Shown here in pieces: positions 26,141-37,591 of a DNA stretch of 64,000 bases. Below the pieces are notes generated by a model, which searched no databases, was not told where the DNA came from, and saw only the letters and a list, made by a program, of their open reading frames with translations. The number at the start of each line of letters is the position of its first letter. The stretch's first letter is position 1. The position numbers were made by a program, and so were the translations under genes. The stretch spans positions 170,758,664-170,822,663 of the forward strand of contig CP136066.1 of the NCBI GenBank assembly GCA_032622095.1, given 5' to 3'. The DNA comes from Siphonodentalium dalli (lineage: Eukaryota > Mollusca > Scaphopoda > Gadilida > Siphonodentaliidae).

Positions 26141-27711
26141 TTTTCTCCAGTCGAGTCACCCAATCAGGACATTTGCGATGTACATGTAATGATGGATGTA
26201 ATAAGCATATATTCAGATTTGGATATTTTCAAATAGGTCAACATCAGATGAATGTATCTACTTTTCATGGTTTCTGTTTCCATTCTCATGAAATCTCGGA
26301 TATAAGCAGCTACTGTTCGCAAAATATTCATATTGTATCAGATTGTATCAGCATTCCTAGCACTTTTGTCAACAGGGGAACAAATGTGTTTACCAGTAGT
26401 CACTGAAACCCACCTTAGGAGCGTTATCAATGAAAACTAGCACATTTGGATGATTTCTCCATTTTGGTAATCATCTGAGTCACCATCCTGAATTTAAATT
26501 CATATGGATAATAGTATGTTAATCTAACATATCATGTTTGTCGAATGATTAGATAGAATAATTGATTCAAAATAAGGTTGCTATTAGCCACCGATTTCAA
26601 ACCGCTGTGAATAATTTAAGAGGCGCGAGTGTGAAAAATAATCAATTATTAGAATTTCGGTCGCCGTTTTGGGAGCCATCTTGGATTTTGAGGTCCAAAT
26701 TGCACAGTCAAGAGGAAGTGTGGTCCAATGGTATTATTGGTCGCGAAACATAACCATTGCACTATCTAAATGTTCCCCCCAAACTCAATGCCAACTCTGA
26801 AATTGTTCATGGTTGCCAATTTGATGATTTCATCTCATTTTCGTCGTTTCATTCTCTCGATTTCTTGAGTATAAACATCAATTGTTCACAAACTATTCAT
26901 ATTGTTTCATATCTCCATGTTATTACGCCAACACGGAGCAAATATATTCACCTATATTCACTAAATCGCACATTAGGAGTGATATCAAAGAAAATTTGAC
27001 AAATTTTAGTGATTTATCAATTTTGGCAACCATTTTGGTCGCCATCTTGGATACAGATGCACTTTTTTGGTTGTAATTCTATGGCGATCTATATGTTTAA
27101 ACCTGTTGCAAATATTTGTCATCAAATTCAGCTATTTTCTGGCTAACACTTGGCTCGAATTACAAATTCTATATTTGGTAAAATTTCATAGCATATTAAT
27201 GAATTCACATTTTGACGACATTTTGTAGGAATAATACCCAAAGTATAACATATTATCATGTTCAAATGGTTAGGTATTCAAATGTATTTAAAATTAAGTT
27301 GCTGTTAGCCACCGATTTCAAACAACCGTGAATGTTTTAAGAGACATGTGTGAAAATTCATCATTTTCCCTCACTTCGGTCGACATTTTGGCGGCCATCT
27401 TGGTTATATGTGGTCAATTTTTATGTCAAAGTAAAGCCTGTTATCATAGTATCACAACAGTAGAGAAATATTATATTTCCTACCATAAATTCACTACTAG
27501 CTATTAATCAAACCGATTCAGTGCCTACTCTGAAATTTTGGATGGCGGCCATCTTGATGACGTCATAAATCCACCCAGTCGCGACCCCCAGGTGTCTAAC
27601 ATTTGTTTTCTGATGCCCGAGATATCAAGCAACATCATGAGCATAGTGGCTATATTTCTTCACAAAATGCACACGGGAGCCAAAAAATGGACATAAGAGC
27701 CTCTACCATAT

Positions 27712-28998
27712 CGGCAGTGAGCCAAATACTTTTCAATGTTCGATTTTTCGCACAGTCATTTTGTGTCATTGTGATTTTACCGAGAAACAAGTTTTCAGAA
27801 GAATTAAATCATCATGGCATTTAAGGAATTTTAAGATGATTTATTTTTCAAAAACTAATATATTAGGTAAAATTTAAAGTGATTATTAAATCGCTTGTGT
27901 CCAGATAATGCAGACACGTAAACCTTTGTAACACTTTTTAACATATTATCGGTACACTGAGACGAGTAGAAGAAATATCCTGCGGTTTTCCCACAGGGAC
28001 GTTACATTATTTGTAACACAAATCAACGAGTGGTCTCTGTGGATCTCAGAAATCATGTGTATAGCGGTCGCGTTGTAAATATTGAAGGCCGATGACTTCT
28101 CTGATCGATAGGTCACGGTCGTTACACGCTTTGTGTGATAACCACAGTTAAGCAACGTCGGGCGCGATTATTCCATGGATGTGTGACCGGCTTGGGATTC
28201 CGTATGCTTCGTAACAATTTATCGCTACACTGAGACGAGTTGAAAAAATATACTGCAGTTTTCTCACAGGGACTTTATATCATTTGTAACACAGTCCTGT
28301 CTACGAGCGGTCACTGTGGATCTCTGAAATCATATAACGATTCGTAACACTTTGTAACATATATCGCTGCATTGAGATGAGTTTTAATAATATGCTGCGT
28401 TTTTTTTTGGGGGGGGGGGACTTAATATCATTTGTAAAATGTACCGGTAACGCCTCATAACACTGTGCAACATATCGCTACAATAAAAGGAGGTGAAGAA
28501 AGATTGAATGCTGCTTTTTTTTTCTTTCTTTTTTTTACGGGGACTTTGTAAGTTTCAGTTTGTAGGGCCAGTCTCTGTGGAATCTCAGAAGTCATGAAAC
28601 GCTTTGTAACATATCGTTACACTGAGAGTCTGAGACGAAGGGAAAAAATATGTTGCAGTTTTCTCACGGGACTGGTACAATGTTTGGGGACATCTGTTAA
28701 CAGTAATTAAAAATTTCATCCTATAATATAAATTGTAGACTAGTGCTCAGAATATATAACCACTAAATTTAAAACTCTTACCACAGGAGCTTGGAACTTG
28801 ATCAATAACTGCCTTAATTATGCTAATTAGCATTTTTTTTTTGGCCCAGCATTATGGCCAAAAAATGGTAATTAGGCTAATTAATGCAATTATTAATCAA
28901 GTTCCACACTCCTGTTGTCTTACAAAATGACAAGTGGTGCCTGCTGGGAAAATGTAAATAAAATTATAAATGAAACGAAAACTAAAAAGTTGTGTATG
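27712..28998 (+). repeat. Y repeat, copy 2
   Basis: This matches 8447-9820 closely (CGGCAGTGAGCCAAATACTT through ACTAAAAAGTTGTGTATG). Compared with copy 1 it lacks about 80 bp after the 5S-like segment, so ...GGGATTCCG joins directly to TATGCTTCGTAAC, and the CT-rich tract is absent. It represents the right half of the XY unit that was interrupted by P1. Homology to copy 1 stops at 28998, where the half-site array begins. Confidence 0.9.
28138..28201 (+). pseudogene. 5S rRNA-derived segment, copy 2
   Basis: This is the second copy of the 5S-like block: AGTTAAGCAACGTCGGGCGC, GGATGTGTGACCGGCTTGGGA, then truncated after GATTCCG. It is slightly more decayed than copy 1 (ACCACAGTTAAG instead of ACCGAAGTTAAG) and has lost the GGGTGCT end. 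Confidence 0.75.
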
Positions 28999-29500
28999 TG
29001 GGGGAACTTTCGGCCGGGCAGTGCCATAGGCCTATTAATTTGCCCGTGCGACGTGACCTTGACCTTGAAATCGGGTCATTTCAAGGTCAAACGCACGAAT
29101 ATCACGGGATTTCGATGAAACTTGGTATGTGGGGTATTTTCGGCCGTGCAGTGCCATAGACATACTAACTTGCCGGTGCGACGTGACCTTGACCTTGAAA
29201 TCGGGTCAATTCAAGGTCAAATCGCGAATTTTGATGGGATTTCGACGATATTTGATACGTTGGGTTACTTTTGTCCACTGGGTGTTTTGGACGGATCGAG
29301 TCGTGATACCGACCTGACCTTGACCTTCAAAATGATCAATTCGTGGACAAATCGGGTAAAACCGGATGGATTTCGACGGTTACTTTTGTCGGGTACTTTT
29401 GTCCGGGCAGCGCTTTGGACGGGTCAAATCGTGACCCCACCTGACCTTGACCTTCAAAATGGACAATTCAAGGTCAAAGCCCGGACGAAGTCGGGTCACC
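28997..29500 (+). repeat. ~130-bp tandem array of TGACCTTGACCTT units
   Basis: Four units carry TGACCTTGACCTT at 29054, 29184, 29315 and 29442 (spacing 130, 131 and 127). The first, second and fourth also carry TTCAAGGTCAAA/G about 20 bp downstream in the opposite orientation; in the third this is decayed to TCGTGGACAAAT. The rest of each unit (GGGATTTCGATGAAACTTGG.., CGGGCAGTGCC..) drifts from copy to copy. The array separates Y2 from element P2. TGACCT direct repeats with no spacer are the form bound by some orphan nuclear receptors; function here is not shown. Confidence 0.88.
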
Positions 29501-29511
29501 TTCTAGTATAT

Positions 29512-32500
29512 TAGAGGAGCGGCCAAATCCAAAAAGGGCCTTAGTTTTCGAGATACCCCTACCATCGGTAGAACAAGTTGAAACCAACTTTTTCTGAAAG
29601 CTAAATATATATCATTTATGAAAATGATTCTTAGCCTTGCCGGAATTGGTGGCAGCTATGTATGGTAAGACTATTTGTGAAGGTACCTACCGAAAAATTA
29701 GCCTGTTTTCAGCGGTTGGCCAGCTATACACAATTGGTTAAAAGTTAAGCACATGACCAAAAACAGAATGTTCTATTTGTTATTATGGGGTACATGGTGA
29801 TACTACGTTGTTATTTTTTCTGGTTTGTTTGAGATTTCACGACGTCCTGGTGGAGAATGTAACGTTATGCGTTAAAACATAATGACGATTCAAAGAAACT
29901 GTCGCCCGCCAACTCTGTACAAAACTAGCACGCTGGATTGAGCTTATCTTATCATATATGTTTGGAAAGAATAGAGTATTTTCTACCCGGAGGTATTAAG
30001 TTTATTTTCCTGACCCTACAAATTTAGCAATAATAGGCAAAAACTTAACCCTCCCCCAAATGTCATAAAATGCTAAGTATAGCCATCGCCGGGGATTGGA
30101 TCCCAGAATGATAGAATAGTGCGTAGTATTTCCTTTTACTTAGTGTAGAACACACATAACAAGTGTAAAATGCTAATTTCCAACCATATTCACTATTAGA
30201 TAAGTATCAAAATCCAAGATGGCGTCCAATATGGCATTCAGTTTTTATTTTAAGTGAAGCGACATACGAAAAATCCTGAAAAGGCACGTCCCAAGTGGTA
30301 AAATGTATATTATTTTAATGACCATATAGAATAGTATTTCATATGAAACATTAGTTTCACCAATAGTACATCTTATCAATTGAAAAAATAAAAAATTTAT
30401 TCCGCCGTTCAATGTCATAAAATTCGAACTAAAGTTGTCGCTTGGGATTGGAACCACGAATGATCGCATAACGCGCAGTCACACATGCAAATTGGCCAGA
30501 TAAATTGCCATCCAAATTTGTTATTAAAAGAGTATCATAATCGAAGATGGCGTTCAATATGGTGGCCATTTTTAAATTAAAGACTTAGTGAACGGACATA
30601 CGACAAATTCAGAAAAGAAATGTCCCCAGTGGTATATTATATATAATTGTACTGACTACATAGAATATTTCATATCAAACATTAGATTCAGCATTGATCT
30701 TTATTATCAATTGATGAAATAATTAGACAAAAACTTGATCACCCCTACAGTCACAAACTTCCACACAAATGGGCCACTGTGGATTGTAGTACAGGCCAAA
30801 AAGAAATGAGCATACATTTTGGATTTCATTTGTGCTGAATACGATAAAGAAACAAAAAGTTTGAAGTCACACCCACTATTGCGCCATAATGGCAGCCAAT
30901 ATGGCATTTAAGTGTAATATATATGTTATCTTCATAAAGATGAGCAACATTTGCTTTTATCAATCATAAAAGTTACATGGCTCTGATGGCTTACCATTCA
31001 ATTGACGTTCAGTGACTAACGGTTAAACATGACTCCAGTGACGACATGTTTATAGAGACAGATGGATCTGAGAAATACAATTATTATTCCCATATGTTCA
31101 TTGAATATGAGTCATACAATGTGATTCTATGCATTCACAGCAATGGGCACTTGAACATGGCATGTCCAGGTTTTCTTGAGAAACAAAAATGAATATTCTG
31201 GGTGAACAAGAACACGACACTATACACCAGTGATTTTTAGTTGATTACATCACACTGACTTACACTCAGTTACTTGTATCCCCATAAAACACCAGATCGA
31301 CGACGAAGGTGTTATAAATTCCGATCAATAACACTGATATGAGGTCCATGTTAAGTGAAAATAACATTCGAATATCTGCCAGTTTTGGGGTAGGTGGCTT
31401 ATGTATGGACTGAGTATATTGCTTCCGCGGTACGATCGGCGCTGTCTTTCCGCCACCCATAAGAATACAATGTATGTTGTGATATGGCCTAGTCGCCATA
31501 GACCAAACCGTAAACACAATTTGGATATCTATATATCAAGACTAATGACTAGTGTCTATTGTGAATTGCCTTATGCCTGTCGCCATTTCAATTGTGTTAA
31601 TAGCCTACAAATTTTCATTACATACCATTTTATCCATTTCAAATGCCACCAGACTCAAAAGTACCGTGGATAAAACAAACGTTTTAGTGACATTCATGGT
31701 TTGCTTGTGAGTTGCGTGATTATGATTAGAATCTAACGGCAATCACAAATGAAACACCAATGTGCATGTTCAATGGAGATTATCGCACTATGACCTATCT
31801 ATCAATAAAATGTATTAGCATGAGATATTGCTATACATGTATAGTCAGGACCCACGTCCCTAAGAACTAATACAGATATGATATCCGCCGGAGATATAGA
31901 AGATTGAAGTTTAATTAGTCTTGCCCGGAAACTCAATATCTTCTGGTTGTAACATATATGAATCCGATTGCCATTCACAACCATTTAACTCACAAATTAG
32001 TCGGGACTAAAATATCAATGTACATGCACATGAAAAATATGCACATCAAGCAACATATGGCGAGAACAACTTATATTCATAGGTATGCGGTGTTGCTTTA
32101 TTGTTTGACGCTGAGCCGAAACTCGAACGATTATACAAAGCAGCAACCTCTCGATCACTATAACGCCTATTTATAAACCAGTGTACACTGATTGCATTAT
32201 ATGGACATTGTGGTCCCATTTTATGTCATTAAAGAGCATTTTGTGCGTGTGATGATGAATTTCGTGTATCGCTAATAGGTAGTTACTATGATGTGTGAAC
32301 TTTGATTGATCGTGGACTCATATCCAACTTTGGCAAAACCAGAGATCGAGAAGATATCTTATTTACTGGATTTCAAAATGTATGCCATTTAAGTTTTTTT
32401 GCGTTACTGCATAAAATAACAGATGGTGATTCTGTTATTTAATGTTTCATGTGGCCAAAACTGTTGCAAGGCTCTCTGAAAATGTTGGTGAAAATTCAAA

Positions 32501-34679
32501 AGGACATGTTAAGGTGGACTGCACATTCAAGACTATCACAATATATTAATGATAGCAATATGTTAGTATTGAACATTACAACATCACTTCGTACCACATA
32601 GAGTGCATGATTATTTGTAACGGTCAATGACCATCCTCTATTATTACCAGTTGTCTACATATTGTTAATTCTTTACTTACCTAACGTCCCAAAATGACAT
32701 CAAATGTGTCAAACAATAGTCAAATGTGCATTGGAGATCAATACACGATACACCATTAGGCAAATTAAACTATTTAAGTCATTCTCGGAATTTCACTAAG
32801 TGTTTTTTTTATTTTTGGTAGGTTTGTCTTTCTCCAAATATTTGATATAAAGTTCCTGATAATTATTAAACAAAACAACCTAAACATTCAACAAAATTCC
32901 AATTTCCATACAGTATTAATCCTGGCGTCACACCTGTGTCATAGCTAAGGGTGTGACATTTGGAACCTGATGTAGGATACCACCAAACCAATCGAAAGAC
33001 ACGACTTACCCGCCCTTACGGAGCAGATCGACAGTTTATGGAAATTAATTTGAGACAATCACGTCAAAGCTTTATCTGAAAAAAAATGTTGTCTTATCAC
33101 CATCACTCAAACACAACATATCGACGTCTAATATAAACACACAATCTAAACAATATATCGCTTCAAACTGCCGTATGATACATTTTGACCGACTTTCGTA
33201 TGCATTGTTTGCAGCGTGTTGGCATTAAAATTAGCCGTCATATTGGGCGTCATCTTGGATTTTGGTTGTCTACTAAGACCAGATGTGGATCCAAATTTTA
33301 CATTTTATGTTTCTTAGTTGTATTCAACAGAAAGTAATTCCGAACGATTTGCTTAATTCTTTGCATTCTGGACTATAGTCACAAGTGCCGCCATTATGTG
33401 GACGTTTGTGACTGGGTGTTGATTAAGTTTTTGTTTACTAATTCTCCAACTGATAAGATAGACTAACGGTGAAACTACTGTGCCATATGAGATATCGTCT
33501 ATGTAGTCACTTCAATGATATACAGTATGCCACAGGGGACGTTCCATTTTAGTTCGTTCGTATGTGCGTTCGCTAAGTGGTACAATTAAAATTGGACGCC
33601 ATATTGGACGCCATTTTTTGTATCGTACTCTTCTAATAGTGAATATGGATGGAAATTTATACCTGTCACTTCGTATGTGTGTTGTACGTTAAATAAAACA
33701 ACATACTGCGCATAATGCTATCACTCGTGGTTCCAATCCCAGTCGATAACTTTATTCGAATTTTATGACATTGGATGGGGGGATACAGTTCTACCTATTA
33801 GCTTACCAATTGAAAAGATGTATTAATGGTCAAATTAATGTTTGATATGAAATGTTATTCTGTGTGGTCACTACAATAATATAGATTTTACCACTGGGGA
33901 CATTCCTTTTCGGGATTTTTCGTATGTCGCTCCACAGAGTCTTAAAATAAAAACTGAATGCCATATTGGACGCCATCTTGGATTTTGATACTCTTCTAAT
34001 GGTGAATATGGTTGGAAATTCGAATTTTACATTTGTTATGTGTATTCTACACGAAATAAAAGGAAATACTACGCACTATTCTATCATTCTGGGATCCAAT
34101 CCCAGGCGATGGCTATACTCAGCATTTTATGACATTGGGGGAGGGGTAAGTTTTTTCCAATTAACTACAATATTTGTACGGATAGGGTAATAAAATTAAT
34201 ACCTTCGGGTAGAAAATACTTTCCAAACATATATGACACAATAAGCTCAATCCAGCGTGCTAGTTTTGTACAGAGTTGACGGACGACAGTTTCTCTGAAT
34301 CGTCATGATTTTTTGACGCATAACGTTACATTCTCTACCATGACGTCGTGAAATCTCAAACAAACCAGAAAAAAATAAGAACGTTCCAATCTAGTATCAC
34401 CATGTACCACATAATAACAAATAAAACGTTCTGTTTTTTGGTGATGTGCTTAACTTTTAACCAATTGTGTATAGCTGGCCAACCGCTGAAAACAGACTAA
34501 TTTTTCGGTAGGGTAGCTCCACAAATAGTCTTACCTTACATAGCTGCCACCAATTCCGGCAAGTCCAAGAATCATTTTCATAAATGATATATATTTACCT
34601 TCCAGAAAAAGGTTGGTTTCAACTTGTTATACCGATGGTAGGGGTATCCGACCACTTTTGGCGTTCGGCCGCTCCTCTA
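29512..34679. mobile_element. 5.2-kb foldback-type element P2
   Basis: The element begins TAGAGGAGCGGCC and ends GGCCGCTCCTCTA, flanked on both sides by TAT (29509-29511, 34680-34682; AT-rich, so the exact duplication is uncertain). The arms match inward: CTACCATCGGTAGAACAAGTTG near 29568 pairs with CAACTTGTTATACCGATGGTAG near 34640. AAGATGGCGTCCAATATGG-type motifs lie near 30222 and 30546 (degenerate near 30890), and in inverted form near 33251, 33605 and 33974. The centre is close to 32100. No coding sequence is recognised in the 5.2 kb. Confidence 0.85.
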
Positions 34680-34689
34680 TATTATATAG

Positions 34690-36885
34690 TTATATATGAC
34701 GATGTCTGTTTTTTTTCGTTAGAGCTTCTGCTATTTCTTCAGATCGAATTGCTGAGAGATCACTTTTATAGTCCCATGCATTAAAGGCATTATTCATTTC
34801 GGAGTAATCGGCTCGATTATAACCCAATATTCTTCTTTTTATGATTCCACTCGGCTTCTTAACTTTCAAATTCAAACGTAGTATAATTGGACCATGAAAC
34901 CGAGTTAAGTCTGAAAATCATTGATCTAAAATCTCTGTGTGGAGGTGCCTGTGATTGTTGGTAGTGAAATTCCATCCATCCTTGATGATCAATTGACAAA
35001 GAACAAAACCCGAAGAATTCAAACAGCACCCTTCCTAAAGCAAACAACGCCAAGTGACATCGATATTCTAGACTCTCCGGATGCATCGTTTCCATTATTC
35101 TTCCCGTCTGATCACCTGATCCACGAGATGCCTTGATCCGACCGCTCGTAATGAGAGCGTACTCGACGTTAAGGAACATTCTCTCGATAACATCTTTCAA
35201 TATGTGAATGTTTGCCCGAAAGTCGGCGACTGGCGCCGGCCTGAATAGGTTAGAGGATAGCTGAACATTTCAATATGATCGGCTGCAAATGTTATTAACT
35301 CTTTGGAAATTTTATAGAGAAGTTTGTCGATATTTTCCTCGCACCGATCGCTGCTTACTCGGTTGTCACCACGTGACAATTGGTCAGCAACAATGTTCCT
35401 GTATTATGTTAACTTGGTAATGATATCATCGACAAAAGCCAACCATTTATTCATTATTTTTTCTGATTTTCCCAATGCTCTTCTGATAGCACGATGGCCT
35501 CCTTTATTGTTACCAGTCGTTTTTATCACGAAGAACTCTTCTAAAGGGTCCTTATTTGAACCCACAATTATAGACATAAATTTAACAAAGTCGTAATATG
35601 GAAACTCTTCCTGTTTAAACTGCATCCAAAGATCAAGCGTCTTATTCTGAAGCAATGATTTAACCTTGTCTATATAAATGCATCTGACAACATCGCTTGA
35701 ACATATCACCGTTACAGATGTGGATACTCGTCGTTTCATGTCATGGGATACAATCCCGGTTCCATACGTGACCTCTGCTGCTTCTATGGTGTTCCTTATA
35801 TTAGACAAATTAACCGTCAGCTTGCTAGCCGGGATTGTATCATAGAATTGTCTTGATGTACTTAATGCATCAAATATATTAACAGCGAGACACTGCCTTG
35901 TTTGTGGTGTCATTCCCGCGATATCATCAGTGATGATAAACAACAAGAGAAGAGACCACAGACGTCTGCGGAGATATATCAGATCAGATTCCGAGACACC
36001 AGTCAACAAGTTCATTTCAGGAACAAAATAATGAGGCAGGAATCCTTTTTTTAAATCCTGATCAAGTCTCTTTAATATATCCATAACTGGCCAGTAATTT
36101 TCCAAGAATCTAGCGTCCGTCTGCTCGAAATGCCAGAGAGCTGACGTCTTCAGATGGTAGGACGTCAACACTCCCCGTCCATAATCGATGACATGTCCGA
36201 CTAACTTCAATTGTATTATAATCAGTTTCTGGTTAATTGACATTGTTCTCAACAGCACGACTTCCGCCTTGGCGAACGACAGACAGAAATCGTGTTCACT
36301 GTCCGGGTCTGGTGGAGCAGGTCGCGCCACAATGTGGAATTCCCCGGAGCTAATTAGCGATATAATGTCGTCTGATGGCCATGATCTGTCGCGTGTGGAA
36401 AATAAGCGTGCTGTCTGTGGTATTCTACTTATTCTTAGTTGTGGAACCACGTCGTTTGTGATAAGTCGACCATTGAGTATCTTACCAACCTTTGATTTTC
36501 CATCAGCATCTACAGTTCCACCGAAGATCTCCTCACACATGTCTCTGATGGGATCAGCCAGCGCGTATTTCCTGTCACCCAAGAGGACGCTTGGTATGAG
36601 CCCTGCTAACCCCTCCGTAGATATCCGGACATAACATGGGAGGTCATGTCGGTATCTCAAACTTGATTCATCTATTATTATGTTTCAAGGTTCCATCAGA
36701 AGATCTTGATCACTTGTTGAGGTTTCAAGACCGCTCGCCCTGCTCCCTACTGCCGTCACGATATAACGATCATTCGACTGACGTGCCGCACGTCTATTGT
36801 GATCACCTTGAAGTAGAATCCGTTTATAACGTGGAGATAGTTCATGTGAGCCCTCACTGGACCGACTTCTTGGCGAGGACGCCAT
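34690..36885 (-). pseudogene. Mab-21 / cGAS-like receptor (cGLR) family gene, broken
   Basis: The frame opens at an ATG (36885). The first 66 codons end in AVGSRASGLETSTSDQDLL, the nucleotidyltransferase signature of the Mab-21/cGAS fold (GS motif followed by an acidic D-x-D). A TGA at 36685-36687 interrupts the frame, which then continues unchanged for 426 codons to a TAA at 35404. This part carries Mab-21 C-terminal features: CYVRIS, LSFAKAEVVLL, LTSYHLKTSALWHFEQ and LPHYFVPEMNLL. In-frame protein-like sequence resumes after the TAA to 35197, then shifts frame (35200-34859) and again (34875-34690). The family makes nucleotide second messengers in innate immunity or is catalytically silent; molluscs have many copies. 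At least two stops and two shifts suggest a pseudogene, though the TAA at 35404 could be a natural end. The 3' end abuts element P2. No introns are visible. Confidence 0.82.
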
Positions 36886-37591
36886 GATTAATAAATGGAT
36901 ACCTTACTCAGATAACACTTGGTGTGTCAGTTTTAAGACGATGGTGTCGTTATTAATACTTCTGTCAATACTGGACATCCAAGATGAGTAGGAATTAAAT
37001 AACATGTCGTCTTTCTGAAAAAGAAAATAAACATAACAATTTAATTTGGATTTTATCATGTTTTGATATGACGGGTAGAATATATATATAGCGTACGTGA
37101 ATATAACGGAGATTACTTGAGGGGGTGTTAACGATGGTCTATTATAAATCGGGGTGGGATAATGAGTATATATAATATAAGTCTGTAATTTATTGTTTTT
37201 AATTTAGCACTATCGATTACTGTGACACGATATTGAAGAACCATCAACCTGTTGAAAATTATAACCCCATTTTCTAAACTTTGTTGACATGAAAATCATT
37301 TTTAACTTCACTGTTCTCAGGCACCAATAAGATCAGATTATGTAAAACAGACCTGTTTTTAAAAGTGGACTTATACGTAAACTTATTTTTTTCTTGATTC
37401 AAGAAATTAAACTGTTATTACGCCATCCATAACTAGTTGTTATATATGAGAATGTTCATGCCACGCATGTCGATCCAATGGAAAATTGGGCTGAGATGAG
37501 TTCAAGGTCATGTGACCGTATCCAATTATCAGCTGACCTTTATCTATAAACACCGTAGTCTATTTCCAGTTGATTGCTCCCTGATTGCATG
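36886..37591. other. Intergenic, nothing recognised
   Basis: This AT-rich stretch lies between the start of the cGLR-like gene and satellite array 2. It has no convincing reading frame, repeat or RNA gene. If the gene is expressed, its promoter would lie here; I see no distinctive element. Confidence 0.6.

Larger units (their letters stand above)
10682..27708. mobile_element. 17-kb foldback-type element P1 (giant imperfect palindrome)
   Basis: Comparison with the uninterrupted copy at 8441-8450 gives the insertion point directly. The ends are TAGTAGAGGCTCTTATGT on the left and, reverse-complemented, TGGTAGAGGCTCTTATGT on the right, flanked by TAT at 10679-10681 and 27709-27711 (a probable 3-bp target duplication). 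Inward the arms remain homologous: left 16645-18060 against right about 26440-27640, and left about 21196-23250 against right about 23940-26140. The left arm carries a 5.9-kb nested element (10744-16636) and about 3 kb at 18060-21190 with little counterpart on the right. AAGATGGCGGC-type motifs recur in both arms. I found no intact transposase, so the element is probably non-autonomous. Confidence 0.8.

Noticed and set aside
36188..36634. 148-codon plus-strand frame
   Set aside because: Antisense shadow of the cGLR-like gene, which has recognisable family motifs on the minus strand.
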